Assembly (NCBI GenBank): GCA_026397915.1 | Contig: JAPLTX010000045.1 | Span: 18,915 to 82,914, forward strand | Reading direction: 5' to 3' | DNA from: Verrucomicrobiota bacterium | GTDB lineage: Bacteria > Verrucomicrobiota > Verrucomicrobiia > CAIQCK01 | DNA length: 64,000 nt | Shown: in pieces, positions 27,489-35,348 of the stretch | Layout of the letters: each line of letters starts with the position of its first letter | Position numbering within the stretch: the first letter of the stretch is position 1 | Translations under genes and position numbers: made by a program | Notes under the pieces: model-generated | Seen by the model: the letters and a program-made list of their open reading frames with translations, nothing else | Told to the model about the DNA's origin: nothing | The model's database searches: none

Positions 27489-27860
27489 TCACCGCTCGCG
27501 CTCAACGCGTCGAACTACGCCGCCGACGAGGAAACTGACCACGCTGACCACGATCGCGCCCCAGAAGCCCGCCCAGAAATCCACAACATAAAATCCACGC
27601 ACCACCCTCCCCACCAGCAGAAACAGCGCGCCGTTGATCACCAGCGTAAACAGACCGAGTGTCAGCACATTCACCGGCAGGGTGATGAAGAGCAGCACCG
27701 GTCGGACCAGCGCATTGATGATACCCAGCAGCAACGCAGCCACCGCCAGCGAGCCGTAATCGGCATACACGATGCCGTTCACCAACTTCGACGCCACCAG
27801 CACCGCCACCGCCGTGACAAACCAGCGCGCCAGAAAACCGAGAAACGAGTTCTGAATCAT
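27489..27860 (-). CDS. phage-holin superfamily IV (YvlD-type) membrane protein
   Basis: A 123-residue protein with four predicted membrane helices (about 7-25, 36-55, 60-80, 95-115). The family pattern SLAVAALLLGIINALVRPVL and LPVNVLTLGLFTLVINGALF matches the 4-TM 'phage holin family' (YvlD) found widely on bacterial chromosomes. These are not usually prophage holins; a role in membrane stress has been proposed for relatives. It is a lone gene between the PPIase and PocR genes, with no prophage context. Confidence 0.88.
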   Translation of the reverse strand: MIQNSFLGFLARWFVTAVAVLVASKLVNGIVYADYGSLAVAALLLGIINALVRPVLLFITLPVNVLTLGLFTLVINGALFLLVGRVVRGFYVVDFWAGFWGAIVVSVVSFLVGGVVRRVERER

Positions 27861-27945
27861 TGCGTGCTCGATTGCTGTTTGACCGCCGAAACGCCGCGTG
27901 GCTAGCCGGCCCGTCCGCCGGGCGCCTTGCTCGCAAACAAAAACA

Positions 27946-28947
27946 CTACTTCAAAAGCGTCTCGACCTTTGCCGTCTTCCTCTGCGCCTCGACAAACTGC
28001 GTAACCTGCTTGTCCACCTCGCGCTTCTTGAGGAACTTCTCAATACTATCCTTCATCGCGTCCAGTGGCCGTTTTTCCGCCGGTTGCTCGCCGGTGTGCT
28101 TGATGACGTGGTAACCGAATTGAGTCGTCACCACGTCGCTGATCTCGCCCGGTTTCAACGCGAATGCGGCCTTGTCGAACTCCGCCACCATCTGGCCTTT
28201 GCCGAAGAACTCCAGATCGCCGCCTTTCTGCTTGCTCGGGCAATCACTCACCTCCGCCGCCACTTTGGCAAAATCTTCCTTGCCGGTCGTCACGCGATCG
28301 CGGGCCTTGTCTATCGCCGCGCGCTTGGCCTTCTTCACGTCGTCGCTGGCATCTTGCGGCACCGTCACCAGAATGTGACTGGCGCGAATCTGCGCGGGCT
28401 TCGCGAAATAATCCGGATGCTCGTCGTAAAATGCCTTGATCTGGTCGTCGCCGACCTTCACCTTGCCTGCAAACTCCGACTCGACAAACACCTGCACCGT
28501 CACCATCTGGCGCACGTCGGCGCGAAGCTGCTCCGCGCTGCGGCCGACCTTCTTGAGTTGCTCCTCGAACATCTTCGGGTCGGGGAAACTGGCCTTGATT
28601 TGCGCGATCTGCGCGTCCACCTTCTTGTCCACATCCGGCACCTCGGTCTTGCTGGCAGCTTGAATCAGGAGTTCCTGGTCAACGAGCTTGCCCAGCACCT
28701 GTCGCTCGTAACCGAGCCGCTGCTCCAGCGTCAGTTGCGTGCCACGCTGCTCCAACATCCGCAGGTCGTTGGTCATGACATCGTTGAGTTGACGCCGCGT
28801 AATCGCCTTGTCGTTGACCTTGGCCACGGCTTCATTAGGATTGTCCGCCACCGCACCGGGCGTAGCAGGCTGGTTTTGCGCCAAAACAAACGTGCCGGCC
28901 AGCGCGCAAGCGCCCGTCAGAATCTGCTTCCATGTCTTCGATGTCAT
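27946..28947 (-). CDS. periplasmic parvulin-type peptidyl-prolyl isomerase (SurA/PrsA-like)
   Basis: A 333-residue exported chaperone/isomerase. It has a signal peptide (about 1-23), an N-terminal SurA-like chaperone helix bundle (about 35-190) and one parvulin domain (about 195-290: ASHILVTV, GGDLEFFGKGQMV, FGYHVIKH). It assists folding of outer-membrane or secreted proteins. The start ATG 28947 has AAGGAAATA upstream; the frame is open further up, but that stretch lacks a signal sequence. It is divergent from lexA across 141 bp. Confidence 0.93.
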   Translation of the reverse strand: MTSKTWKQILTGACALAGTFVLAQNQPATPGAVADNPNEAVAKVNDKAITRRQLNDVMTNDLRMLEQRGTQLTLEQRLGYERQVLGKLVDQELLIQAASKTEVPDVDKKVDAQIAQIKASFPDPKMFEEQLKKVGRSAEQLRADVRQMVTVQVFVESEFAGKVKVGDDQIKAFYDEHPDYFAKPAQIRASHILVTVPQDASDDVKKAKRAAIDKARDRVTTGKEDFAKVAAEVSDCPSKQKGGDLEFFGKGQMVAEFDKAAFALKPGEISDVVTTQFGYHVIKHTGEQPAEKRPLDAMKDSIEKFLKKREVDKQVTQFVEAQRKTAKVETLLK

Positions 28948-29054
28948 TATTTCCTTAGGTTTGAACGCCGCCACTCGATGGCGGGCGAAAGGCGGAGACG
29001 CTACGCCGCGACACGCAACAGCGCAAGTGATAACGCCACGCGTCGCATTTTTTC

Positions 29055-29082
29055 TGGACACCACTCACGCGTGTGGTATCTT
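29055..29082 (+). promoter_or_regulatory. lexA promoter with candidate LexA operator
   Basis: TGGACA (29055-29060), 16 bp, TATCTT (29077-29082). An inverted repeat ACCAC-N8-GTGGT (29060-29077) covers the spacer, where a repressor would block RNA polymerase. The expected transcription start is at or next to the GTG start codon (29089), implying a leaderless mRNA. The operator assignment is inferred from position and symmetry. Confidence 0.5.
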
Positions 29083-29088
29083 GCCGCC

Positions 29089-29712
29089 GTGAACGAAGCC
29101 CTGACCGACCAGCAACGGCGCATCCTCGCTTTCATCCATGACTGCGCGCGCCGTTGCGGCCGTCCGCCGACGGTGCGCGAGGTTTGCGCCCACTTCGGCT
29201 TCCGTTCCACCGGGACCGCCCGCGACCACCTCAATGCGCTCCGTGCCAAGGGCGCCCTGGAGCACCGGGCCGGCGAGGCGCGCGGTTTGCACCCCACCCG
29301 GCCCGTCCATGCCCTGCCGCTGCTCGGCGTCGTGGCCGCAGGCCAGCCCGTGATGTCCGACGAGAACATTGAAGGTTTTATCAATCTCTCATCTCCCTTC
29401 CAAGGCCAGCGCAGCGGCCGGACGTTCTGCCTGCGGGTGCGTGGCGATTCGATGGTCGGCGACGGTATTTTCGAGGGCGACATTGGGGTCGTTCGGTCTC
29501 AACCAACCGCGCTGCCGGGCGATCTCGTCGTCGCATTGGTGGACAACGAGGCTACCATGAAGCGCCTCGTCCAACGCGCCAACCGCAAGTGGCTTGAAGC
29601 CGCCAACCCCAAATACAAGCCAATCCTCCTCACCGAAACCGCGCGCATCATCGGCCGCGTCATCGGCATTCTTCGAAGCTATGAAGGCAAAATCAACATC
29701 GTTCCGGCTTGA
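29089..29712 (+). CDS. lexA: SOS-response repressor LexA
   Basis: A 207-residue repressor. The N-terminal winged helix (about 1-70) reads LTDQQRRILAFIHDCARRCG, with recognition region REVCAHFGFRSTGTARDHL. The C-terminal S24 autoprotease has the Ala84-Gly85 cleavage site (GVVAAGQPV), Ser121 (RGDSMVGDG) and Lys158 (NEATMKRL). RecA-stimulated self-cleavage derepresses SOS genes. The start is GTG 29089; no Shine-Dalgarno sequence is present and a promoter ends 6 bp upstream. Long in-frame sequence upstream is antisense to the PPIase gene and not coding. Confidence 0.96.
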   Translation: MNEALTDQQRRILAFIHDCARRCGRPPTVREVCAHFGFRSTGTARDHLNALRAKGALEHRAGEARGLHPTRPVHALPLLGVVAAGQPVMSDENIEGFINLSSPFQGQRSGRTFCLRVRGDSMVGDGIFEGDIGVVRSQPTALPGDLVVALVDNEATMKRLVQRANRKWLEAANPKYKPILLTETARIIGRVIGILRSYEGKINIVPA

Positions 29713-29917
29713 ACACGCGCGCCTGCGCCAGCCCTGTCTGCCGCTCGGCCCGGAGTGGCGCGAGCGATGCGGTCCATCGTTCGCGGAGTCGCCTGCGCCC
29801 GTCAACTCACTGACAATGCAGGACCGAATTCGCGAATTGCTGCTGCGTTGGCGGTCACGACGCTAAGCCGCACCCAACGCCGCCATTTGTAACCGCGTCG
29901 TCACCGCAAAGTTTCGA

Positions 29918-29945
29918 TTGCGTTCAGACTATCTGTCGCTATAGT
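29918..29945 (+). promoter_or_regulatory. predicted promoter for the M42-like peptidase gene
   Basis: TTGCGT (29918-29923), 16 bp, TATAGT (29940-29945). The expected transcription start is near 29952-29953, where an in-frame GTG lies, so the mRNA may be leaderless. The rest of 29713-29917 shows no convincing gene. Confidence 0.4.
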
Positions 29946-31101
29946 GCGCGCCGTGCGGCGGAACCAACTGCTTTCATTAACGCGGCGGCTTTTTAACAAT
30001 CCCACAGCGCCTTTTCACGAGGAGCGCGTGGCGCAATTCATCCGCGAGTTCGCCATCGCCCGCGGCCTGTGTGCGCGCTCGGACAAGTTCGGCAACCTTA
30101 TCATCCGCTACCGCCGCGGGCGTGGCCACCGGCCAATCGCATTCGTGGCGCACATGGACCACCCCGGCTTTGAAGTAACCGAGGATGCCACGGGCGGGTT
30201 TGTCATGACGCGGTTTCTCGGCAGCGTGCCACAGCAATACTTCCGGCCGGGCGGACGGGTGCGGCTCTTCAGCGCCGAGGGCGAGCAGCGCGCGACGATC
30301 TGGTCGGTGCCGGATGTGGATTGGAAGAAGGAAAAGCTGGTGCGCCTGCGTCTGAAGGGCACAGTCCGCCGCGGCGACTTCGGCATGTGGGATCTCGCGC
30401 CTGTCAAAACCAACCACCGCTTGATCTGGTCGCGCGCGTGCGACAACCTGGCCGGATGTCTGGTATTGCTTGCCCTGTTGGACGACATGGTGCAGTCGCG
30501 CACACCGGCTACGGCCTATGCGGTGTTCACGCGCGCTGAGGAGGTTGGTTTTCACGGTGCGATGGGCCTGACGAGGTCGCGGCTCATTCCACGCTCGGCG
30601 GTCGTTGTCAGCATCGAAAGCAGCAAGGAACTACCGCACGCGCCGATGGGCCAAGGCCCGATCATCCGCGTCGGCGACCGCACGACGACATTCGATTCGC
30701 GCGTAACGATGTTTCTGGAAGAAGTCGCGGCGCGCGTGGCGCGGACAGACCGTCGGTTCGTGTTCCAGCGCCGGCTGATGGACGGCGGCACCTGCGAGAG
30801 CACGGTGTTTTGCCACAGCGGCTACCGGGCAGGCGGCGTCTGTCTGGCGATGGGCAACTACCACAACCTCGGCCCCGGCGAACATATCCGCGAAGAATAC
30901 GTGGATGCCGGCGACGTGCAGAAAACGGTGCAACTCCTGATCGAGGTTGCGCGCCGCTCCAATGACTACGGCCGCGCCCCGCGCATGTTGAAACAACGGC
31001 TGGAAGCGATCTTCGAGCGGGGCCGCCGCCAACTGCTGCAAACCGCCGCGGCCATGCGCCTGCCCGCGCCGGCGACGAGCGTTCTCGCAGAGCCGGAGTA
31101 G
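29944..31101 (+). CDS. M42/M20-like metallo-aminopeptidase
   Basis: A 385-residue (382 from the alternative GTG 29953) cytosolic peptidase of the M42 glutamyl-aminopeptidase/deblocking type. Metal ligand motifs are VAHMDHPGF (about 67-75), ACDNLAG (about 167-173), the catalytic Glu pair TRAEEVGFHGA (about 198-208) and ESSKE. A further His is in MGNYHNLGPGEH. It removes N-terminal residues from peptides. The basic C-terminal helix is longer than usual. The start is either GTG 29944 or GTG 29953; a promoter whose -10 overlaps the first favours the second. It stands alone between lexA and tRNA-Lys. Confidence 0.85.
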   Translation: MRAVRRNQLLSLTRRLFNNPTAPFHEERVAQFIREFAIARGLCARSDKFGNLIIRYRRGRGHRPIAFVAHMDHPGFEVTEDATGGFVMTRFLGSVPQQYFRPGGRVRLFSAEGEQRATIWSVPDVDWKKEKLVRLRLKGTVRRGDFGMWDLAPVKTNHRLIWSRACDNLAGCLVLLALLDDMVQSRTPATAYAVFTRAEEVGFHGAMGLTRSRLIPRSAVVVSIESSKELPHAPMGQGPIIRVGDRTTTFDSRVTMFLEEVAARVARTDRRFVFQRRLMDGGTCESTVFCHSGYRAGGVCLAMGNYHNLGPGEHIREEYVDAGDVQKTVQLLIEVARRSNDYGRAPRMLKQRLEAIFERGRRQLLQTAAAMRLPAPATSVLAEPE

Positions 31102-31110
31102 CCAGGAAAA

Positions 31111-31186
31111 TGGTGGGGCGGCTGGGACTCGAACCCAGGACCTACGGCTTAAAAGGCCGCAGCTCTACCAGCTGAGCTACCGCCCC
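31111..31186 (-). tRNA. tRNA-Lys (anticodon TTT)
   Basis: A complete cloverleaf on the minus strand: acceptor GGGGCGG/CCGCCCC, D-arm GCTCAGCTGGTAGAGC, anticodon loop CTTTTAA giving TTT, T-arm CTGGGTTCGAGTCCCAG, discriminator A, encoded CCA. Confidence 0.96.
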
Positions 31187-31215
31187 ACGGGAATCGCGAT
31201 CCATTGGGGGCCGGC

Positions 31216-31244
31216 ACTCTGCCAGTCACATCACAGCTTGTCAA
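31216..31244 (-). promoter_or_regulatory. predicted promoter for tRNA-Lys
   Basis: On the minus strand a consensus TTGACA (31239-31244), 17 bp, CAGAGT (31216-31221). The -35 is perfect and the -10 weak. The start would be about 23 bp upstream of the tRNA. Confidence 0.6.
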
Positions 31245-31341
31245 AAATTTTCCCTCCGGCGACGACCGCGATTTCACCATGTGTCATTGCCTCTGCGCGC
31301 TAAACGTGTATTCTGGCGGCGCTTTCAAAGGAGAATAGCTC

Positions 31342-33129
31342 GTGCTTGCAACAGCCAGTTTCGGGACGTTGGATTGGGCCGTGTTGATCGCCTACTTCGT
31401 CGGCATCACGGCTTTCGGCCTCTGGCTCTCCCGCAAGACCCGCACCAGCAACGGCTACTTCCTTGGCGAGCGCAAGCTGCCGTGGTGGGTCATGATCGGG
31501 CAGGCGTTCGGCACGGGCACGCACGCGGAACAGCCGGTGGCGCAGGCGGGCGCGACGTTCGGGATGGGGTTCGCGACGATTTGGTTCCAGTGGAAGAACA
31601 TGCTCATCACCCCACTCTACTGGTTAATGGCCCCGTGGTATCGCCGCAGCGAGCGCACCACCGTCGCGGAGATCATCGAGGACCGTTACGGCCGCAAACT
31701 CGCTTTCGCCTACACCCTCTTCGCCATTGCGTTCTTCGTATGCAGCCAGGGCGTGATGCTCAAGGGCGCGGGCAAGGTCATCTCGGTGGCCACCGGCGGC
31801 GAGATGATCTCCGCCAACGGCGTCGTCATCGCCATGACCGCGGCGGTCATCCTCTACAGCTTCTTCGGCGGTCTGGTGGCGGCCGCTTACACGGACTTCG
31901 TCCAGAGCTTCCTCATCATTACCCTCTCCTTCATGCTCATCCCGCTCGGCCTGCTCCAAGTGGGCGGCTTCAGCGGGCTGCACAAGGCGCTGCCGGAACA
32001 TTTCTTCGACCTCTACAGCAGCACCAGTGGCATGAGCGCCTTCACCATCGCCATGCTTGCCCTCAACGGCTTCGTCGGCATCACCGCGCAACCGCACGTC
32101 CTCTCCCTTTGCGCCACCGGCTCCACCGAGCGGGCCGGCCGCGTTGGCTTCACCTACGGCGCGATGACCAAGCGTTTCTGCACCATCGGCTGGGCGCTCA
32201 CCGGCCTCATCGCCGCCGCCCTCGTGCTTCACCGCGGCGCGCAGTTGCCCGACGCGGAGCACGCCTTCGGCTACGCCTGCCGGGAACTGCTCGGCCCTGG
32301 CCTCGTCGGACTCATGGTGGCCTGCGTCCTTGCCGCCAACATGTCCGCCTGCTCCAACCTCATGGTCAACAGCGGCGCCATCTTCACCCGCAACGTCTGG
32401 ATCAGCTACATCCACCCCTCCGCCAACGACCGCCAATTGCTCCGCGTCGGCCGCCTCAGCGGACTGCTCCTGACCAGTTCCGCCATCCTCTTCGCGCTCA
32501 CCGTCGGCAACGTCCTCCACGCCTTCCTGTTCACCGAAACCGTCGCCGCGCTCTTCGGCGTCATGTTCCTCGGCGGCATCCTCTGGCGTCGCGCCAACCG
32601 CGCCGGAGCCGCGGCGGCCACCATCGTCGCCTTTGCCACCTACTACGGGGCGCTCTACCTCACCACCTGCGCCCCGGGCACCGCCGCCAAACCCGCCGAC
32701 CTCTCCACCGCCTTCGCCGCCCTCGCCTCCAGCGACAACCTCTGGGCGCAACTCCAGACGGGTCAATGGATGCTCGTCTATAAATGGCTGCCCGGCCCGT
32801 TCGGCTTCGCCATGCTCCTGAGCTTCTCCGCCCTTATCATCGTCAGCCTCCTCACCAAACCGGAGGACGCCGCCCGCATGAACGCGTTCTTCGACCGGAT
32901 GCGCCGCTCCACCGACCAGGAAACCGTGCCGACCGGCCAGCCCAAGCCGCTCGCCGCCGACCGGGGCGAGGAACTCCTCCTGCTCGACGCCGGCACATGG
33001 TTCACCGCCGCGCGCTGGCGCAACTTCTCCCGTCGTTACCGCGAAGACCTCATCGGCTTCGGCCTAGCATGGCTCACCGTCGGCGCGATGGTCCTAGTGG
33101 CCTGGCTCGTCATGCGGATTGGGAGGTAG
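31342..33129 (+). CDS. sodium:solute symporter (SSS family)
   Basis: A 595-residue membrane transporter with about 13 membrane segments. Typical features are TM1 (WAVLIAYFVGITAFGLWLS), the SNGYFLGERKLPWW loop, and AAYTDFVQSFLIITLSFML in the middle of the fold; these match SGLT-type Na+-coupled symporters. It imports a sugar, organic acid or similar solute using the sodium gradient. A hydrophilic stretch (about 510-560) precedes the last helix. The start is GTG 31342 with AAAGGAGAATAG upstream. It is a single gene; the sugar-catabolism region begins about 3.3 kb downstream, so a link in substrate is possible but not shown. Confidence 0.95.
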   Translation: MLATASFGTLDWAVLIAYFVGITAFGLWLSRKTRTSNGYFLGERKLPWWVMIGQAFGTGTHAEQPVAQAGATFGMGFATIWFQWKNMLITPLYWLMAPWYRRSERTTVAEIIEDRYGRKLAFAYTLFAIAFFVCSQGVMLKGAGKVISVATGGEMISANGVVIAMTAAVILYSFFGGLVAAAYTDFVQSFLIITLSFMLIPLGLLQVGGFSGLHKALPEHFFDLYSSTSGMSAFTIAMLALNGFVGITAQPHVLSLCATGSTERAGRVGFTYGAMTKRFCTIGWALTGLIAAALVLHRGAQLPDAEHAFGYACRELLGPGLVGLMVACVLAANMSACSNLMVNSGAIFTRNVWISYIHPSANDRQLLRVGRLSGLLLTSSAILFALTVGNVLHAFLFTETVAALFGVMFLGGILWRRANRAGAAAATIVAFATYYGALYLTTCAPGTAAKPADLSTAFAALASSDNLWAQLQTGQWMLVYKWLPGPFGFAMLLSFSALIIVSLLTKPEDAARMNAFFDRMRRSTDQETVPTGQPKPLAADRGEELLLLDAGTWFTAARWRNFSRRYREDLIGFGLAWLTVGAMVLVAWLVMRIGR

Positions 33130-33270
33130 AACGTCGTGGCAGCCCGGCGCGGAACGCTTCGCGCTACCATGCGCAACCTACGTCGCGCGCGTTCCGGTCT
33201 TGATGAGGGTGGGCGGTTGTGAGAGAAAGATACCGGTTAATCGCAAGCAGATATTCTACGCGCACACTTT

Positions 33271-33606
33271 ATGAAAATAGGTATCTGGATTCATCTACTG
33301 TCGCTCTGGCTAGTATGCATAACCTTCTGGGTAATTCAGAGCTGGTTCGCAAACTTCACCTATCATTTGGTTGGAGGGAAACCATTGCCTAACCTCTTGC
33401 AAGTAGTTTTGGATTATCGGTCATCAGTCTTGTTACTGCCGTGCCCTTGGCTAATGGTAGCTGTTTATCTTAGCCGCGTCCCTGAGCTTCGCCCTGCCAC
33501 TTACTCAGTCTTCACAGCTTCGATATTCCTAGTTCTGGCTATGGCGCTGGCAGTGCTAACACTAAGTTTCTCTCTCTTTACCATTCCCATTCAATTCGAC
33601 AATTAA
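33271..33606 (+). CDS. hypothetical three-helix membrane protein
   Basis: A 111-residue protein with hydrophobic segments at about 6-25, 50-67 and 80-103. It is not recognised. The reading frame and its 60-bp upstream region are clearly more AT-rich than the surroundings, and there is no good Shine-Dalgarno sequence before ATG 33271. It marks the left end of an accessory patch that also includes two unrecognised minus-strand genes and repeats. It may be a recently acquired orphan. Confidence 0.5.
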   Translation: MKIGIWIHLLSLWLVCITFWVIQSWFANFTYHLVGGKPLPNLLQVVLDYRSSVLLLPCPWLMVAVYLSRVPELRPATYSVFTASIFLVLAMALAVLTLSFSLFTIPIQFDN

Positions 33607-33666
33607 GTCCAGCCATAATAGACGGAGGGGCGCAGGTTGATGTCGCAGTGGATTGGGGTTTCTGCA

Positions 33667-34308
33667 TTACGGGCTGGCCTCCACCGTCAGCGTCGCGAGC
33701 GGATCGCAGCCGCTCACGCGATTGTAAACTCCCGCCGGGTTCTCCCCGCCCGTCTTCACGCCCGTCCAGACATCCACCACGGCTCCGGTGACGAACATCG
33801 TCGCTTCTATCACCAGTTTCCAGTGGCCGGCGCTGTAGGCCGGGTCCCCTGACCCGGCGACCCTGCCGCCACCAGCGCCCGGTGAGGGCACCGGGCCTAC
33901 AATATAGAATAGCCGCTGCGACGCCCCGCTGAGTATCTGCGCGGGATCGTCGTTGTGAAGATGCGCCCAGCCGCTGCCGAAGTTCAGCCAGTAGCCGTTC
34001 TTGCTGCCGGGGGAGGTGCCGGCTTTCAGATACGCGCTCCAGAAGAGCGGCCCGCTGGCGGCGTAGCGGGTCAGGTCGCGATGGAACGTGCCGTCCCATG
34101 TCACGCCGCCCGCCACGCCGCCGTCCCAGCACCAATCGCCGGGTTGCGGGTTGTTCTCGTCCAGCCACTTCAGCCCGGAGTCCCAATGCGGCAGCAGCAG
34201 GTCGCACTCCGGCTCCGCCGCGCCGACGAGGCCGTCAGCGTAGCCGGTAATGCGATAGGCCGCCGCCGTGAGCGCGGGGTCCGGGCCGGGCGGCGTGGGC
34301 GGCGTCAC
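33667..34308 (-). CDS. hypothetical protein containing an in-frame palindromic insertion
   Basis: A 213-residue protein from GTG 34308. It has no signal peptide and a composition rich in Gly, Trp and Asp (for example NPQPGDWCWDGG). The centre (about 136-158) is encoded by a three-armed palindromic element (33834-33901) and is a Gly/Pro/Ser-rich low-complexity stretch. The flanks look ordinary, so the element probably inserted without breaking the frame. It follows the Fn3-like gene by 69 bp on the same strand, with a GC-rich stem between. No function can be assigned. Confidence 0.6.
   Translation of the reverse strand: MTPPTPPGPDPALTAAAYRITGYADGLVGAAEPECDLLLPHWDSGLKWLDENNPQPGDWCWDGGVAGGVTWDGTFHRDLTRYAASGPLFWSAYLKAGTSPGSKNGYWLNFGSGWAHLHNDDPAQILSGASQRLFYIVGPVPSPGAGGGRVAGSGDPAYSAGHWKLVIEATMFVTGAVVDVWTGVKTGGENPAGVYNRVSGCDPLATLTVEASP
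33834..33901. repeat. three-armed (cloverleaf-like) palindromic element, REP-like
   Basis: The outer stem is TGTAGGCC (33834-33841) with GGCCTACA (33894-33901). The first inner hairpin is CCGGGTC-CCCT-GACCCGG (33840-33857) and the second is GCCCGGTG-AGGG-CACCGGGC (33877-33896). All three stems are perfect, though their edges overlap, so they compete. It lies entirely inside a reading frame and keeps it open. The shape recalls REP/MITE-like elements; copy number elsewhere is unknown. Confidence 0.8.
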
Positions 34309-34377
34309 CGCCCAGCGCCGTTTGTGATGTTTGCGGGGAGCGCTCGTCCCCCGAATGCCGCCGGGGGAGCCACTCCC

Positions 34378-35016
34378 TCAGCCGGGCAGCACCACCGTGA
34401 CCGTGTCGCTGGCCACGCCGTATTCCGCGTCGTGGCTGACGAACACCGCCTGATACTGGATCTTCTCCGGCTTGCCCGACACGAGCGGCTCCACCGGGTC
34501 CAGCCACGGGAAGTGGAGCACCTGTTTCAGGAACTTGAACTCCGTTTCATTCTCGCGCTTGCGATAGACGTTCACCGCCTCGGCGTCGCCCTTGGTGGCC
34601 TTGATCTGGATGCCACCGCCGACGGGCGCCTTGCAGCGCAGCACCGGCTTCGGGTCCTCCGCAGCCATCTCGCCCTCGCTCTGTGCCTCCGTGCCGTCCA
34701 ATCCGAGCAGCTCGGCAATGGCCTTCGTGCACCCGCTATTCTTCAGGATGCGCTGCCGGATGGCCCGGTAGTTTTTGCGAATAACGGTGAAACCATTGTT
34801 CTTGTTCGCCGTGGCTTCCAAGGCAACAACATTGGCCTGGTCGCTGACCGACTTCAGGCTGTGGCCCGTGGTGTTGTCCGACAAAATAAGGGCCTTGTCC
34901 TCGGCGCTTATGTTCAACGCCACCACCTCCGGCTTGTCGAGGCCGGCCTTCAATGTGTCGTGGTTTTCCAGAAACTTCCTCTCATCGGCTGCTGCGGGAT
35001 CATTTTGACTCGGCAT
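34378..35016 (-). CDS. hypothetical protein with C-terminal fibronectin III-like domain
   Basis: A 212-residue protein. The first 115 residues are helical (DERKFLENHDTLKAGLDKPEVV, then IRKNYRAIRQRILKNSGCTK). Residues about 125-212 resemble a fibronectin type III strand pattern (APVGGGIQIKATKG, VNVYRKRENE, YQAVFVSHDAEYG, then SDTVTVVLPG). No signal peptide is present. The start ATG 35016 has an excellent AAAGGAGATATGTATC leader; an open frame runs on upstream through a 21-bp repeat array, but the ribosome site argues against using it. It is probably co-transcribed with the 33667-34308 gene. I do not know its function. Confidence 0.75.
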   Translation of the reverse strand: MPSQNDPAAADERKFLENHDTLKAGLDKPEVVALNISAEDKALILSDNTTGHSLKSVSDQANVVALEATANKNNGFTVIRKNYRAIRQRILKNSGCTKAIAELLGLDGTEAQSEGEMAAEDPKPVLRCKAPVGGGIQIKATKGDAEAVNVYRKRENETEFKFLKQVLHFPWLDPVEPLVSGKPEKIQYQAVFVSHDAEYGVASDTVTVVLPG

Positions 35017-35117
35017 GATACATATCTCCTTTGTTGGTTGTTTAACTACCTGCACTGACAGTGGATGCGTAAGCAAAGCCAGCCCTCCTCCAGGCCAAAC
35101 CGTGACTTCGCGACACG

Positions 35118-35348
35118 ACGCCAAGACTCCCTGGCATGACGCCAAGGACCCGTGACGCGACGCCAAGACCTCTTGGTATAACGTCAAGACTCCGTGACAT
35201 GATGCCAAGGGTCCTTGCCATGACGCTAAGACTCCTTGGCATGGTGGCAAGACCTCGTGGCACAATGCCAAGACTCCGTGGCGTAACGCCAGGAACCCGT
35301 GGCACCGTGTCAGAACTCCTTGGCATGGCGTCAGCTACCGCTGGCGCG
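35118..35348. repeat. minisatellite: 11 units of 21 bp, each potentially a hairpin
   Basis: Eleven diverged 21-bp units fill 35118-35348 exactly. The core of the clearest units is GCCAAG-ACTC-CTTGGC-like, a 5-6 bp stem with a 4-base loop. At least one unit has paired changes (GTCA with TGAC in place of GCCA with TGGC) that keep the stem; others have mismatches. The array starts 102 bp upstream of the Fn3-like gene and would be in its leader. On that strand it also reads as open heptapeptides (LASCHGV-like). A degenerate extra copy lies at 35101-35117. Confidence 0.9.

Noticed and set aside
27489..27860. Prophage holin
   Set aside because: Superfamily IV 'holin' names are given to ordinary chromosomal membrane proteins; there are no phage genes around it.
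27898..29088. Long upstream extension of the lexA frame
   Set aside because: It is antisense to the PPIase gene. LexA homology begins at GTG 29089.
29681..29866. 61-codon frame overlapping the end of lexA
   Set aside because: No ribosome site clear of lexA, no recognisable sequence. It could be a small gene, but I cannot support it.
31281..32783. 500-codon plus-strand frame overlapping the symporter gene
   Set aside because: Out-of-frame shadow: His/Arg/Pro-rich with no domain, while the symporter frame is clear.
35017..35271. N-terminal extension of the Fn3-like gene through the repeat array
   Set aside because: The strong AAAGGAG before ATG 35016 gives a better start. The extension would be Cys-rich heptads; kept only as an observation on the array.
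35118..35348. Possible CRISPR array
   Set aside because: Units are 21 bp and contiguous with no unique spacers, so it is a minisatellite. No cas gene is near.
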